Shown one piece after another: positions 33,140 to 45,689 of a DNA stretch of 64,000 bases (its first letter is position 1; the number at the start of each line of letters is the position of its first letter). Under the pieces are notes generated by a model, which was not told the origin of the DNA, ran no database searches, and saw only the letters and a program-made list of their open reading frames with translations. A program made the translations under genes and the position numbers. This DNA is from Nemophila menziesii (taxonomy: Eukaryota; Streptophyta; Magnoliopsida; Boraginales; Hydrophyllaceae): the NCBI GenBank assembly GCA_029959085.1, contig JARWIR010000042.1:5116544-5180543 (forward strand), written 5' to 3'.

Positions 33140-34590
33140 TCAGGGGTGATTAACCCATTAAGTCCATGATGACCTATCGATTTTGGTCAAAGAAGTCCAA
33201 ACCAAACAAATGTCCAAAATATCCTTTTTCAAACAAATCATTTAATAAGAAAATAGGGTGATTTACCCATACAGTCCACAGCCTCCAGTCCATTGCCCAT
33301 AAGGTCCAACCCATCGTGAAAGTCAGAATTGCCCTTGTAGCCCAATTAATGACATTTGACTTACCAAAACTAATTCCCCTGATTCCATGCAAACAGTCAA
33401 TCATCAAAATAGAATTTGATAATTGATGTCGTTTTATTGGATTTGTTTCAAAAATAGGGTCTCATACATTAAAGTTATTAATTCACATCAAGATGTTTTT
33501 CCAACTTATATCAAAATGTTAATCCATATCAAAATCTCGAGTTTCATTTATTTTTTATTTTTAATGGTGGTGTATGTTTGTTATATTGTCGGGTTGAGTG
33601 TGTGAATTGTTGAGCTGCTGAAAATCAGAATTTTATGGTAAAATATGTTTGTAGGTGTGTTAGTGTAATTGGGTGGGTGTGTCAGTTCAATTTGATGGTA
33701 TGAGTTGTTGTTTGAGTATTATTAGTCGTGGTGGGTAATGTTAACGATTTTGGTGGTGTGCGAGTGAAAATCAATGGGTTGTGTGTCATTCGAATAACCA
33801 GGAGGTAGGGTTATACGTGTTATTATGATGGTGTGTCAATGTAAAACGATGGTGTGTCCATAACGAGTAGAATATCTCCAGAGAACGATATTGAACTATG
33901 TTTGAGTTATGCAAAATCTAAGAGTTTCCACCTATGGTAATAAAATACATGTTAGAAGAGTATCTTGATTTAATTAGTTCAAGAAGATAAGTTATGAATA
34001 AAGACGCACCAGCTTTTCTCAACAAGTACTGCACAATCAACTAGCTTTCTTCTAGTTCAGAAACTTTTATAAACTTTCTGTAATTTAATGGCCGCCTCAT
34101 TTTTTGGGTTGTTGGGATCTAAAACAAGTGAACTTGGGTGCATCCTATAATGACATGTCTTTAATCGATAATGAATAATTAATGTGCGATTCATACACAA
34201 AAAAACCACATAAAACAATGAATTAACACCTTCTTAACCAATGAACAATATATTCGATTGTAAACATACCTTCTAGTCGAATTGAGTGTTGATGACTCCT
34301 GCGAAATGTTGGTGTATCTTTTAGTGTGAATAAGATTGAGCGTGTATGAGTGTAACAAGATTTCCATATTAATAGCTATAATTACGTGATTTAATTGATC
34401 TGCTATAAAAATAGATTTTGTTATAGAAGCGATATATATGGAAAAAATTAGATATGATTGTTAGGAGTAGGGGTACGGATGGTATATGATTTAAAACGTT
34501 GGACTCTTTGAGGCAGAAACCAAGGGTTAGACCTGTTGGGGTGGGTTATTGGGTCTGAGGACCTTTTAAGCTAATATCTCAAGAAAATAT
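33140..34590. mobile_element. Pack-MULE-like element B carrying an IQM gene piece
   Basis: The left end (gtccaaaccaaacaaatgtc, then caaaatatccttttt) is shared with the repeat at 60850. The right end (ggatggtatatgat, then gttggggtgggttattggg) is shared with element A. A tggtggtgtatgt-rich stretch (33560-33850) resembles the duplicated stretch of element A. The host-gene fragment at 33870-34140 lies in its right half. Confidence 0.55.
33870..34140 (-). pseudogene. captured IQM (IQ-motif calmodulin-binding protein) fragment with its intron
   Basis: On the minus strand an exon piece (34010-34135) reads NEAAIKLQKVYKSFRTRRKL followed by VDCAVLVEKSW, the IQ motif of plant IQM proteins. A 78-bp GT-AG intron (33932-34009) follows. 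The next exon piece gives WKLLDFA, a stop, then LKHSSISFS, which continues the IQM family text (WWKLLDFAELK.SSISFF) in phase. Because the intron is present, the gene was copied as DNA and not through RNA. The internal stop and the small size make it non-functional as an IQM protein. Confidence 0.85.
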
Positions 34591-35110
34591 TTACTTTCCA
34601 TAACCAAAAAACTATATAATTATACATTTCCTTATTAAAAAAATTGTAAAACTGATACGTTTTTATAATTAAACTATTCCCTATTCGAAAACTAAACCGA
34701 CATATAATAATTCTTATTTAATAACATAGAATTTAATTATTTTCTTGAATCGTCAAACCTGCATGTGCATAAAAACAAAAAAACAATTAAAAATCAGGGG
34801 CTAAAAATATGAATAAACGTAGTGGATTGATAATAAAAAAAATAGTCGGTCGATATTAAAAAAATAGTAGGTTGACACCACAAAATCGTGGGTTGACAAT
34901 GCATTTAGTTGACAATACAAAAATAGTAAGTTAGCAGTACATAAAGAATGGAGTAACAATACAAAAGAGTGGGTTAACAATACATTTTAAATTTACACAT
35001 AAATACATTTTCACATTAATCCTAATATAAAACCTTTCAAATAATAAGATGGACTTGTTAAAAATTAGGTTTTGAGTATTTGATATTTATAGGCTAATAA
35101 CTCTTTATTC
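34590..35110. repeat. MULE-family body with about 20-bp degenerate minisatellite
   Basis: The flanking text (actatataattatacatttcc; aattaaactattccctat) matches 60900-61060. A degenerate repeat with the theme gtgggttgacaatacaaaa fills 34850-34990. It ends ggctaataactctttatt, a phrase also found at the end of element A. Confidence 0.65.
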
Positions 35111-35119
35111 AAGGGCTTA

Positions 35120-35600
35120 AAATAATAATTAAGGAATTTGATTCTTGTGAAATATCCAACTTGATCGTTCTTCAGAAGACATCCTCAAGAGCATGATTTT
35201 TTTGTTTTGATATCAATCAATTCAACCGCCTTAAAACGAGTATCATCGTCCAAGTTTGAAATTTCCTTGATAACATCCCATATCGTGTATTATTTCTCCT
35301 TTTGTCTCTCATTTTCTCTCTTTTCTAGTAAGTTGTATATTCCCTCAAAAATAGCATAAATTATATCAAAATTTTCCATCAAGCTACTTTGAGAAGAGTT
35401 TTTCTCAAATTCAGTTCTACTTCTCTTATTTTGGATTGATTTCTGCATGGGAATTTCAACAATTCCATGAGATTGGAGCGGCGATGAGTAATGAGTTGGT
35501 GGATCACTTTGAGTTGATCCTATGAAGGTATTACTATGTGCATCATATTCTAGATCTTGAATGTGTATGTTATTACTTTCCCCTAACACCTAACATACGT
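35120..35600 (-). pseudogene. Myb/SANT-like protein C-terminal relic
   Basis: The frame 35290-35589 (from MLGESNNIHIQDLE) has a low-complexity linker, the basic patch NKRSRTE and a helical FEGIYNLLEKRENERQ stretch. After one in-frame stop it continues with IWDVIKEISNLDDDTRFKAV. This C-terminal helical block resembles plant Myb/SANT-like (L10-interacting MYB type) proteins, many of which accompany PIF/Harbinger transposons. The DNA-binding domain is missing. Confidence 0.55.
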
Positions 35601-35771
35601 GCGTTATCAACACAGCCTAATCTAATTGTTTTTTTCAACAACTACATTGTTCCCAACAGCAATGCCTAAAGATACATAATCCTTATGTGTTAATATTTTT
35701 AAGAGTATTTGTATATATTTTTAAGGTGAGATGTCTAACTACTACTAAAGTGCTAGAGTGCTTCCGTTTAT

Positions 35772-35883
<112 letters not shown>

Positions 35884-36129
35884 CAATTGTTTCACTTTAA
35901 TTATTCTTTAGCACTACTGTTTTTCTTTTCTCTTTGTGATTTATAGGTTGCTGAATTAAATCCAGATTTATGGACGTCCCATATGATCTGGAACGAGTGA
36001 CTACACTAGTTAGCTATTAATGGTCCATATCATCTTCAAAGGCTGGAATCCTAATTTTTTATGTTCAATAGCTGGAACACTAATGAAGCAAGAATCATCT
36101 ACTTTTTTACAAGTAATTCTAAAAAATAA

Positions 36130-36715
36130 TCAATGGACTCTACTCCGATAAAAGAAAAATCAATAGACTATACAACAATTCAATTACATAATCATGCATC
36201 ACTAACAACAAAAATTGAAGCAGTGCAAAATTCTTCACACAAAATTCCCCAACTAATAACCATACTAATAAAATAAATAACCTTGGAACACATGATTAAT
36301 CAAAGCAAAATAATTTATATATTTATTTAAAATCAAACAAAAGAAAGGGAAAAAAACCAGTAAAGAGATTTTTTTTACTTGAGCGCCGCTTGCTTGGTTT
36401 TTTATTTTCTGGAAACTTTATGAAATCTCTTTTTCTACCATAAGATTTGTAGAGTAGTTTTTTATATATACTTAAGCCCAAGAATTCTATAAAGTCCAAT
36501 AACTTTTAAGAGTCTAAAGACTTTATAAAATCATAAGATTTATAGTACTTTATAAACTCTTGATCGAAAACAACCGGATTTTTAATGATTCTTTAGACTC
36601 CTAGTTGAAAACATCCAGATTTTAAACGATTCTTTAGAATCCTAATTGAAAACCCCATTACTTTTGAAATCTGAAAAAATCCCATAGACTTCAATTTGAT
36701 GACACCCCCCTAATA
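36130..36715. repeat. non-coding, MITE-like AT-rich repeat in its right part
   Basis: From about 36450 the text repeats gattctttagactcctagtt-like units and ends gatgacacccccctaa, close in style to the repeat at 7730-8790. No gene was seen. Confidence 0.4.
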
Positions 36716-37640
36716 TGTTTATATGATGCAACTTTGGTCGTTGGAGCATTTACATGTTGGTCATCCGCCAGTGCAAGATTTTTTGCTTTGCACGCCACGC
36801 CTTTGTATACAAAATCATGCACTGGTGTTGCTCGAAGATACTTGCTACTATCACAGCTACGGGCGAATCTATATCAACAAACACTAACTGGAACACCTTT
36901 TCAGCGACAAACTCAGATGTAATGTTTCAATGATTTTTACCATCATCTCGTAAAGATAGGAGAGTTTGAGGTTTAATATTGATATTTCCCACATCCCGAT
37001 TTTTTTTCTCAACGCACCTTGGAACCCCCTAGGGAAAACCACTTGCTTTCTTTTCACATCTAAGTACCATAACCCAGAGGATGACTTGGACACCCTAAAT
37101 CGATGCTGATTGGATATGTACCATGTTTGGATTGCCCCCAAAAGCTACTCCTTTGAGTGATACATCATCCCATTACTAATATCACCCACTGCTCTCACTG
37201 AATCTTTATAGATGTTCAACCAAGCACCACACATGTTTTGATTAGGACAATAAATAACTATGAGTCCAGAAATAGATGGCTCCATGGTAGATGAATTTGT
37301 TGTTTGATGATCCTTCCTCGTCGCTTGACGAACCATCCTCTTCATCGGAAGATACATGTCCTTTTTCAAGATTACTGATTTCATCTATAGTGGTGGTATC
37401 TATATGAAACAGTAATTCGTGGGATGTTAAAGTAACTGATACATTAGGCGACCTTCTACAACGCCCTTCTGTAGGAACAAATGTTGGTCGTCGAGGAAGT
37501 TTTTTGTGTACACCTCGATACATCCATTTTGCATATCCTGATGTCGTCTTAGCATGCACATAATCATCTCCGATTCGCATACTGGTACCAAGTCATACAA
37601 TAGGGTGTCAATGTTTACTAACATCCTCCACCAGATATTG
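36715..37640 (-). pseudogene. MULE (MuDR-type) transposase N-terminal relic
   Basis: Read on the minus strand, several frames follow the order of plant MuDR transposases. An acidic serine-rich linker (SSDEEDGSSSDEEGSS, near 37315) comes first. Next is GAIQTWYISNQHRFRV and KKIGMWEIS (family AVK.W.I.N...F.V..S, and the C-W-R-ring stretch). Last is a VFQLVFVDID...FEQHQCM..YTKAWRAKQKIL segment, split here for brevity, matching the family SY.KAW.AK. Stops and frame changes are frequent, and the DDE catalytic region is absent. Confidence 0.75.
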
Positions 37641-38990
37641 ACATCAAAATCTTGATAATTTATTCAATATTTTTGGCATATCATTTGTTTAAGATTGGTA
37701 TTTGTTGTGTATTATTCAACTGAAAAAAGTTTGATTTTCTACAGTCTAACCAACAACACCATTTGCGAGACAATAACTCCCGCCGTCATAATTACAAATC
37801 CACCAAAATACCACATGACCTAAAAATTATAATAATAATATTATCACATATTTTAAATATTCTAACAATAAATTATTAAATATTTAAATTACACTATTAT
37901 TATAAACATATAATTAATTAAATAAAACTTACTTAAACAATATAACAATACATTATTAAATATTTAATTTACATTATAACTATAAACAAAATATAAATAA
38001 TTAAATAAAATATACTTAAACATTATAATATTATGTATTTAATTTCCACTATAATTAAAAATAAAATATTTTATTTAGATAAAACTTACTTATTAATAAT
38101 TAACAAAGGGATGGGGGAGAAAAAAATTAATGGGAAGAAAATGAGTATACAAAGAGATTGAAGAGAACGATTGGGGTGAGAAATGTGAAATTCGGTGGGG
38201 GTATTTATAGGAGAGAAAAAAGGGTAGGTAGGAAGAAAGAAGGGATGGATGGGGTGGAAAGGGATTGGTGCGGAATTGGCTAACATACCTGTTTCAGAAT
38301 CCCAAATTCCAAAATGAAACCCATTTCAGAATCTCAGGTTGCAAACGGTATACTTTCACAATTTTTTTCAAAATGGACAATTAAGAAAATACTTTTTAAA
38401 AAGTGTCAAGAAAGCAAAAAACTCTTCTTTCAGCGTAGGGTAGTGAATTGTTGTATAGAGTGTTAAAGTTTATGGATCAAACTCTTGTAAAACTTGGTGC
38501 ATTTAATTATTAACCAGATTATCCATGTTTACATATAAATACAATGTACCAAAGGAGTTTTCAGAAATATTAATATGACCACTCTCGAGCGCATTCTTAG
38601 AAAAGAAACTTTTTGTATTATCAACATATATTATGAACATATGTGAGCAATGAAACTGATTAGATATTTTTTATTTTTACGGGTCATCCCACAACATAAT
38701 GAAAATTCATTAGTTGACCTAGGGACAATTTTACCAATCAAATATGGATGGGGGCGTGTGATTCTGAGATACCAAAAGTTGTAATAAGACTTTTTAACAA
38801 AACTTGGATTAAGACTTTTGAATAATCACCCAAAGTTGTGTACTAGTGTTTTGCAACAAAATTATCCAACATCGACTTTGGTCTTACAAATCTAACCTAG
38901 TAGATTCCAATGAGTGTAAGGCAATTATACAAGGTTGTAGGTGTTAAAAATGCTGCTCAGTAGACGAATAATGTAGATATAAAGACATGT
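37640..38990. other. no gene seen
   Basis: Very AT-rich (37800-38100 is nearly pure A/T), then a purine-rich stretch at 38100-38290. No domain, repeat or RNA gene recognised. Confidence 0.5.
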
Positions 38991-38999
38991 ATCGGGATT

Positions 39000-40070
39000 A
39001 TGAGGCTTCATGTAAGTTCATAATACAGTAGATGTATCAATTCATTATATTGTCTTCTATGGTCCTTAGGTTGAAATGGGAGGTGATTTGGAAACTTAGA
39101 CGCGTTTACCAGATTTTGTAACAAATTTTGGTGTTTAATCCTAGATTTACTATCAACAAAGTTAGATTTATGTATTTCGGAGTACTTCATTAGGTAGTGT
39201 ATATCAGGTATGGGGTTGCGAATGAGATGATTGTACAACTTTTTTGAGATTGTTCTAATGGTGTTGCATTGTAGGCATTTTGGTTGAAGACACATATACT
39301 GAAAACGTCATTAAGCTTTTACATGGAGGTAGGGCTGCAAACGAGCCGAGCCGAGCCGAATACTAGATGTACAGGCTTGTTTGTTTAATTTTTCGAGCAG
39401 GGCCGAGCCGAGCTCAAAATTAAACGAGCCGAGCCGAGCCGAGCTCAAATTTAAACGAGTCGAGCCCGAGCTTTCAATGATCAGAATCAGAAATGTTATA
39501 ACTTGTTTATTTAACTTATAGAACCATCTTTTTTAGTTGTTTTTTGTGGTTGAAATGAGATTTTCATGAATATTTGGTATTTGATGGAGTGTATAACATG
39601 AAAATATGAAACATAACATTAATAAAAAAATAAATGTCTAAATAAATTAAAAATATCTAATTTAATATTGAAGGTTTAATAGTATATTTATAAGTAAATA
39701 ATATATTAATTTATAATTCATACTTTTAAACGAGCTCACGAGCCGAGCTCGAGCAGGCTTGTTTGTTTATCGAGCTTAAAATGAAGCTTGAGCTTGAGCT
39801 TGTTTATATTCGATCCGATCTCGAACGAGCTTTTCTCCGACCCGAGCTCGAGCGGCTCTCGAGCGGCTTGGTTCGTTTGCAGCCCTACATGGAGGTAAGT
39901 GACTATCGACTAGTGTGACGAGACTTTGAAGTGTACATCTATTGTTAAAGGAATTGAGTGGCGCCTAATTTTTTGTGAAACTGTTTGGGAAACCTGGTCA
40001 CGGAGAAATCATATCATTTTTCACGATGAAGTTGAGAATATTTCTAAGTAACAAAATATGGATAATTTTT
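39000..40070 (+). pseudogene. LINE C-terminal relic split by a hAT element
   Basis: After the hAT insertion, the plus strand reads IEWRLIFCETVWETWSRRNH followed by IIFHDEVE, the conserved segment that follows zf-RVT in plant LINEs (.W..IW..RN...F). The part before the insertion is poorly preserved. The two halves join at the duplicated catggagg. Confidence 0.6.
39330..39887. mobile_element. hAT-type MITE with GAGCCGAGC-rich ends and perfect 8-bp target duplication
   Basis: The termini are tagggctgcaaacgagcc and its inverted partner ttcgtttgcagcccta. The direct repeat catggagg lies at 39322-39329 and 39888-39895. Both arms carry multiple cgagccgagc / gagctcgagc units. The core is AT-rich and non-coding. 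It lies inside a LINE relic. Confidence 0.92.
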
Positions 40071-42700
40071 AGGGAAAATTACCCAAAAGTTCCTAACCCC
40101 AATGTTTATTCCCCAAAAGGTCAACTTTTTTTTATTGAAAAGATTCTTAATAATATATAATTGAGATGATCTCTCAATTTTACCTATAATAAACATCCCC
40201 ATGCGAATTAAAATAAAATTCTAATATAACAAATCTACTCGTTATATTCAATATTTTTTATCTCCTCCTTGATCGACGCTTGATCAGTGTTGATATTATC
40301 ATTTTTTTAATTCAAGATTCAAATCAACAACAAGTAACAACTTATTCATAGGTGACGAACAACCTACCATAACACATTCATGGTTACATAACAACCCAAT
40401 CATATCCAATACATAGTTAAGAAGCAACCTATGCATAGTTAAAAAATGATGGACTTTGTAAGGTTGGTGCTTTCTTACGGAATTATAGTCAATAAGATTA
40501 TAACTACGAGACACTGTCAATTTCCAAAAAATTGAAATGCTAGATCTTGAGGTAAGTCATCACAAAATACCTATTGTAACGAATACAATTATGTTTTTTT
40601 CAATTTCCTAGATTGATTTTCATGTAAGGCATATCGAGCTGTTGTCAAATTGAGATGGTAAGTCGTTACACTTTACCAACCCATAGATTCTGTTTATTTC
40701 CTTTTTAATCTACCAAGTGACACAATAATAAAGTATAAATCGAAATCTACTTTTGTATCACAAATACTTATGAAATTGATTGCAAGACCCAAAGAGTTGG
40801 TGCTTAGTTGCGCATAAATCTGCCCAATTTAACATACATTAAGTCAATTTCTATTTATACGATTTAAGACCCGGGACTAACTAGATATAAAACTCAACTG
40901 ACTAATATATAAGATTAGTCGTAATCTTAAGCTTGCATTTATATTCTTTTATTTCATCACGATCTTCTATCTTCCTTTGTTTTTCGGTCTCTTCTTACTC
41001 TTGAACTCTTTTCTTCCTTGGACTCGTATATTTCTAGACTACTTTCCAAGATAGTATTTCTTGGTTTCCAAGGTGGGATTTTTTTATTGTTCCTTTGTAA
41101 GAGAGTGGAGTAGGTTTCTTCTCAACCCATTTTGTTGGTCCAATATATATCTTCATTACTTAAGGTCTAGGTCCAACTTCCGTTTCTTCTTATGACAATT
41201 GCTAAGAATAAAACTTTCTAAAATAACTACTATCTATCCATTTTAAACCTATTTCCCTATTTAGGGATGGATACCATCGTTTACCTATAAATCATGCGAT
41301 GTCACTAAATAACAAGGTAAATTAGACCTAATGTGTTCTAAATAATAGGTAAGTATTTACAATATTATTAAGACACATCAACGCACAACCCACTTATAAC
41401 TCAATTACAACCATAAACCATATTTACAACCTACTCATAATCAACAAACAACCTAGCTAAACACTTTTCATTTTTAGGTAGTAACATAGTCGTGTGATAT
41501 TGTTTATCATTCAAAGCTAATTGTCTATATTGACCACAATTTTTGTTAATTTATGGTGGTAGCATGCTATATAAGAAAGAGGTTGGAATAAATGTTAGAG
41601 GTGACTCATTCTTATATTAAGTCAAGGATTTCAAGTGGTGAAGTTGAAAATGTTTACTCTAATCCACCGGATACTTGAGGATATTAGATAGATATGGTGA
41701 TGATGTTATGTGATGGATATACATGTGACACTTTCGAATTATTTACGTTTTATTAGTTATGTTTAAAATATCCTAAATGGCAGTAATAATTCTTTGTAGA
41801 CTTTTCGTTCAGAATTTTTTCAAACCAAGTATGCACCTTTTCGAGCAGTCTATTAGCACCGAGAACTTTTTCTATAGAAGTCCTATTTTTAAATGTTGTC
41901 AAGAGTCATAGAATTTGAGAGGGGGGGGGGGGAATTGACGATGTACTATATATACAGTAGTATCCTTGTTAAGTAGGAAAAGGCTGATCGGCTGATTAAA
42001 CTCAACATTGATGGAAACCGTGTCACAACTAGTTTGATAATTAGGATTGGTTGTTTAATCATGAACAAGTCTTAAAAAATTGTCGATACTTATGAGACGA
42101 TTCTGGTCTTATGATGAAGGTGAAACCGTTGCATTTTAGCTTATGTTAACATAATTATTCCGCCTAGATGACTTGCTTGCGGAAAAGGATTATAAGAACG
42201 GATAGAAGATGATATTTTCGGAAAATATCATGTGCTTTTGGTGAATTGTCCATCGAAAGAAAATAAATTAATTTTAGTAAGAAAATAAAATTTTGATGTA
42301 TAAATATTTTCAAAGAAAGAAATATGAGTAAAAATTAGATGGTGAAACATGACATTTCTTCTTTTCGAGATATGATATCTACTTGCACACACTATTTACA
42401 TTACTATCCTTTTTATAAAGTGTTATGATATTTTTAATATATTTAAAATATAAATTTTTAATTTTTAATAAGAATAATAATGAAAAAATAAAAAAATAAA
42501 TATTTTAATATTTTGAATGAACAATTATTTTGAAATACTGTTTTTTTTTTACTTCAAGTATTAATTCTGAGACAAGAGATCAACTATGGTACATTTCGTA
42601 ATCCCATTATAGAGATAGTTTACTAAACATCGAAGTAATTAATTCACACGTCATATGTAATGATCTCCTATATCAATAAAGATTTCTTTCTAGATTAGAG
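40070..42700. other. no gene recognised
   Basis: Mostly AT-rich and non-coding, with a 13-base G run near 41922-41934. A faint LINE-like text may exist near 41560-41700, but I could not establish a domain. Confidence 0.45.
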
Positions 42701-42969
42701 GAAATGATGCCTTCTAAAATATAGTAATTGATTAATCAAGAATGACAGATTAATCTATCAATCAAGCATGGTATGATTATCTTAATTTTAGGGTTAATTA
42801 ACACTACAACTATCTCCCTAATTAAAGCAAAGAAGACTTTTGCAAAACAAGTGTTAGCTAGGGAGTTCATATATCTTTCTCATTCCCTACCTTGTAATTT
42901 GCCTTCTCACCTTCCATCTTCCCTTCATAAACCTATACATACATATATACGTGTATATATATATATTTA

Positions 42970-42979
42970 TATATAAATA
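42970..42979 (+). promoter_or_regulatory. TATA box of the NHL gene
   Basis: tatataaata lies 73 bp before the ATG, within a longer TA-rich run. Confidence 0.55.
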
Positions 42980-43042
42980 CCTATATAATTAACTTAAAGA
43001 GAAAAAGTGAGAGAGATAAGCTAGAATTCAAGAATTACAACC

Positions 43043-43831
43043 ATGACCGACAGGGTTTACCCAACCAAACCAACCACCAACGGCACCAACGGCACAACCG
43101 CCGCCGCTCCACCCACCACTAACGGCGGATCGAATCACACATTTCCCACAAACAAAGCACAGCTCTACAACGCTACACGCCCTGCTTACCGTCCAATACC
43201 TCCACCACGTCGACGTCGTAGAAGCTGCTGCTTCTGTTGCTGTCTATGGACAACCTTCTTCATCATCACCGTCCTCCTCCTCGTCGCGATAGTCGCCGCC
43301 GTTGTCTGGTTCATCTACCGTCCTCAACCACCACATTTCTCCGTCTCCAACCTCCAGCTCACACAGTTCAACGTTACTTCCACAGCCGTTATCTCGAAAT
43401 TCAACCTCACGCTCACTGCTCGTAACCCCAACAAAAAAGTCACATTTTCATACGATCCTATAACCATTTCCATTCTATCTAACGACGTTAAAATCGGTGA
43501 TGGATCTTTCAGAAGCTTTCATCAGGGCACAAAGAACACAACAACGTTAAAAACAGCTGTCTCAAGCTCAGGTCAGACGTTGGAAAGCAGCGAAATCTCA
43601 TCTATAAGATCCGAAATCAGGAGCAAGAAAAATCTTCCATTGAAGATTCAGCTGGATACTAGGATGAATGCAAAGCTTGGTTCGATAAAATCCAAGAAAG
43701 TCTCGGTCAGGGTGACATGCGAAGGTTTACAAGTGGCGGTACCCACTGGGAAGACTCCGGCGACGGCGAAAACTTCCGGTGTCAAGTGTAAAGTAGATCC
43801 TCGGGTCAAGATCTTGAAGTGGACTATCTAA
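43043..43831 (+). CDS. NDR1/HIN1-like (NHL, LEA_2) membrane protein, 262 aa
   Basis: A single uninterrupted exon starts MTDRVYPTKP. In order: a Thr/Pro/Asn-rich cytoplasmic tail with the KAQLYNATRPAYRP box (38-51), a basic RRRRRS patch (56-61), a Cys cluster (62-67, a plausible palmitoylation site), one transmembrane helix (about 69-91) and a LEA_2 domain (about 115-230) with several N-glycosylation sequons. The length and layout fit plant NHL proteins, and the MTDRVYP start and Cys-patch wording are closest in my recollection to NHL6/NHL25. NHL proteins sit in the plasma membrane and act in pathogen, abscisic acid and abiotic-stress responses. There is no sign of damage. The DNA is clearly more GC-rich than its surroundings, as expected for a coding island. 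It has no functional neighbours. Confidence 0.92.
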   Translation: MTDRVYPTKPTTNGTNGTTAAAPPTTNGGSNHTFPTNKAQLYNATRPAYRPIPPPRRRRRSCCFCCCLWTTFFIITVLLLVAIVAAVVWFIYRPQPPHFSVSNLQLTQFNVTSTAVISKFNLTLTARNPNKKVTFSYDPITISILSNDVKIGDGSFRSFHQGTKNTTTLKTAVSSSGQTLESSEISSIRSEIRSKKNLPLKIQLDTRMNAKLGSIKSKKVSVRVTCEGLQVAVPTGKTPATAKTSGVKCKVDPRVKILKWTI

Positions 43832-45205
43832 AGCTTTGTTGAAGTCTTTGTTTTGTTTTTCTTTTAATTTTTAATGCTTTTTGTTTTTTTCATTTTATAA
43901 AAATTCTTTTCAATTATTTGAGGCTTTTTTCTAAAGTTTGGAATATGATTGTGGTTAGCGATTAGAATAATGTTATAAACATATATTTTGCACATAAATT
44001 TTTACGATTGAGTAAAGTTGAGATAATTTAATTTTGTAATTTTCTTTGATGATTGAGTTGTAGCTAATTTTTTGAAATTATAACCGTGTATAACTAGATG
44101 CTTAGATCTTAAACGAATCAAGCACAAAATAATTATATTTTATTTACGGTAGGAGTTGTTTATTTATACTTTTAATTAATATTCAAAATCTAGACCGTCA
44201 CTTAAGTAACATATCGATAATGGGCCATTTAACCTGCTTAATTGTACGATGGATTTTATTTCCAAAAACAAAATCAGCCAACCAAAAAAACAATAAAAAC
44301 AGGAAAAATATATCGCTAATAAAATTAAATTTAAAATTGTATATGTACAAACTAGCGTAGAATCTAATTACTGGACCATCTAAAAGATTATTCTATCAAG
44401 GTGCTCCATCGATTAACAGCTAATGCTATCAGCATAGTTGTATTTTTTCAATTCGGGTTTGAATAATTATTAATGGGTTCTATTTTTATTATTTATACTA
44501 AATAAAGGTTTAATTCGATTCAATAAGACACTTAATTAATAAAAATTGATTGATTTTTTTAATTAATTCAGGTTTAGAAAACTCTTTATTACTTTTTTTT
44601 AATATATCGGAGAGCTACTATAAATTTGGAATCATAAGTTGTACCATTTAAAAAGAGAACTAAGAATCTGTCCAACTAAAATAACTCAACTAGATTATTA
44701 GTTAGTTTTCAATTTTCAAGGTGTCACAAAAAATTTGATTTGTTAAATTATTGTTACTTAACAAAATAAATTTCATTTAATTGTTTAATTATCGTTTTTC
44801 AAAAGAACAAATAAAATCTTAGTTATCTATATATAGAAACTTCGGGCATTGGTCTAATATAATTATATTTTGGATCACTCTTTATCTATACTACTAATGA
44901 CTTTTATTTTATTGAAAACAATTATATTACCAAACAAAGTTGTATTTTACTTAATCTTTTCAAAAATAGAAAAAATGGGCAATTCATACGATGTCATTGT
45001 TCTTCCCTACTTACCTTATATTTATAACTTATTTACTATATAAATAAATATTTAAGAGTAAGCTGTACTTTGTTTTTATTATATTAGTCAAGTGGAATGT
45101 AATATTCTATATGGAATTGTTTATAATTGTTAAATGGTGTGGGCACGTTTGGTTTCCTTAATGAGATATTTTATCTTTTTTACTAGACCAGAAAAACAGA
45201 TTACA
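43832..45205. other. 3' flank of the NHL gene, no further gene seen
   Basis: The first 200 bp or so is a T-rich 3' untranslated region. The rest is AT-rich with no recognised feature. Confidence 0.5.
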
Positions 45206-45207
45206 AG

Positions 45208-45261
45208 TAATTTATGTGGACTTTTTTCTTTTTTTTTTGTTCTAATTTATGTGGACTTTTT
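45208..45261 (-). mobile_element. micro-retroinsertion with 19-bp target duplication
   Basis: The direct repeat taatttatgtggacttttt lies at 45208-45226 and 45243-45261. The 16-bp insert is tc, a T run, then gttc, which on the minus strand is a few bases plus poly(A). Confidence 0.75.
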
Positions 45262-45689
45262 CCATGGTTATATGTTTAACCGATTTTGCAACCGTATCAA
45301 TTTCAGAGTTCAGAATTTCTGAAAAGTAATGAAACATAATAGGGCTGAAATGTTTGAGATTGAATAGTCTATTTTGGTGTTGATGATTGCCTAATATCCT
45401 TAATTACATCAAAGTTATTAAAAATTGAGGATTTAATCTAAAATAAAGCAACTACTTTGACAAGTCATTGGACAAGAGCGAGAATTTTAACCTAAAAAAT
45501 CTTAATGAGAATATTTCTCGAAAAGGTTTTTTGACAAGTTATTAGACACCAACAAGAATTTTAATCTAAAAAATCCTAGTTAGGAGATTAATACCCACGA
45601 ATTGATGGGTTAAGGAGAGACACAGTGAGATTGGCTATTATTTTGTACTAGCATGGAAAAAGGAGCATGATAGAGAGGTTATAGTTTTT

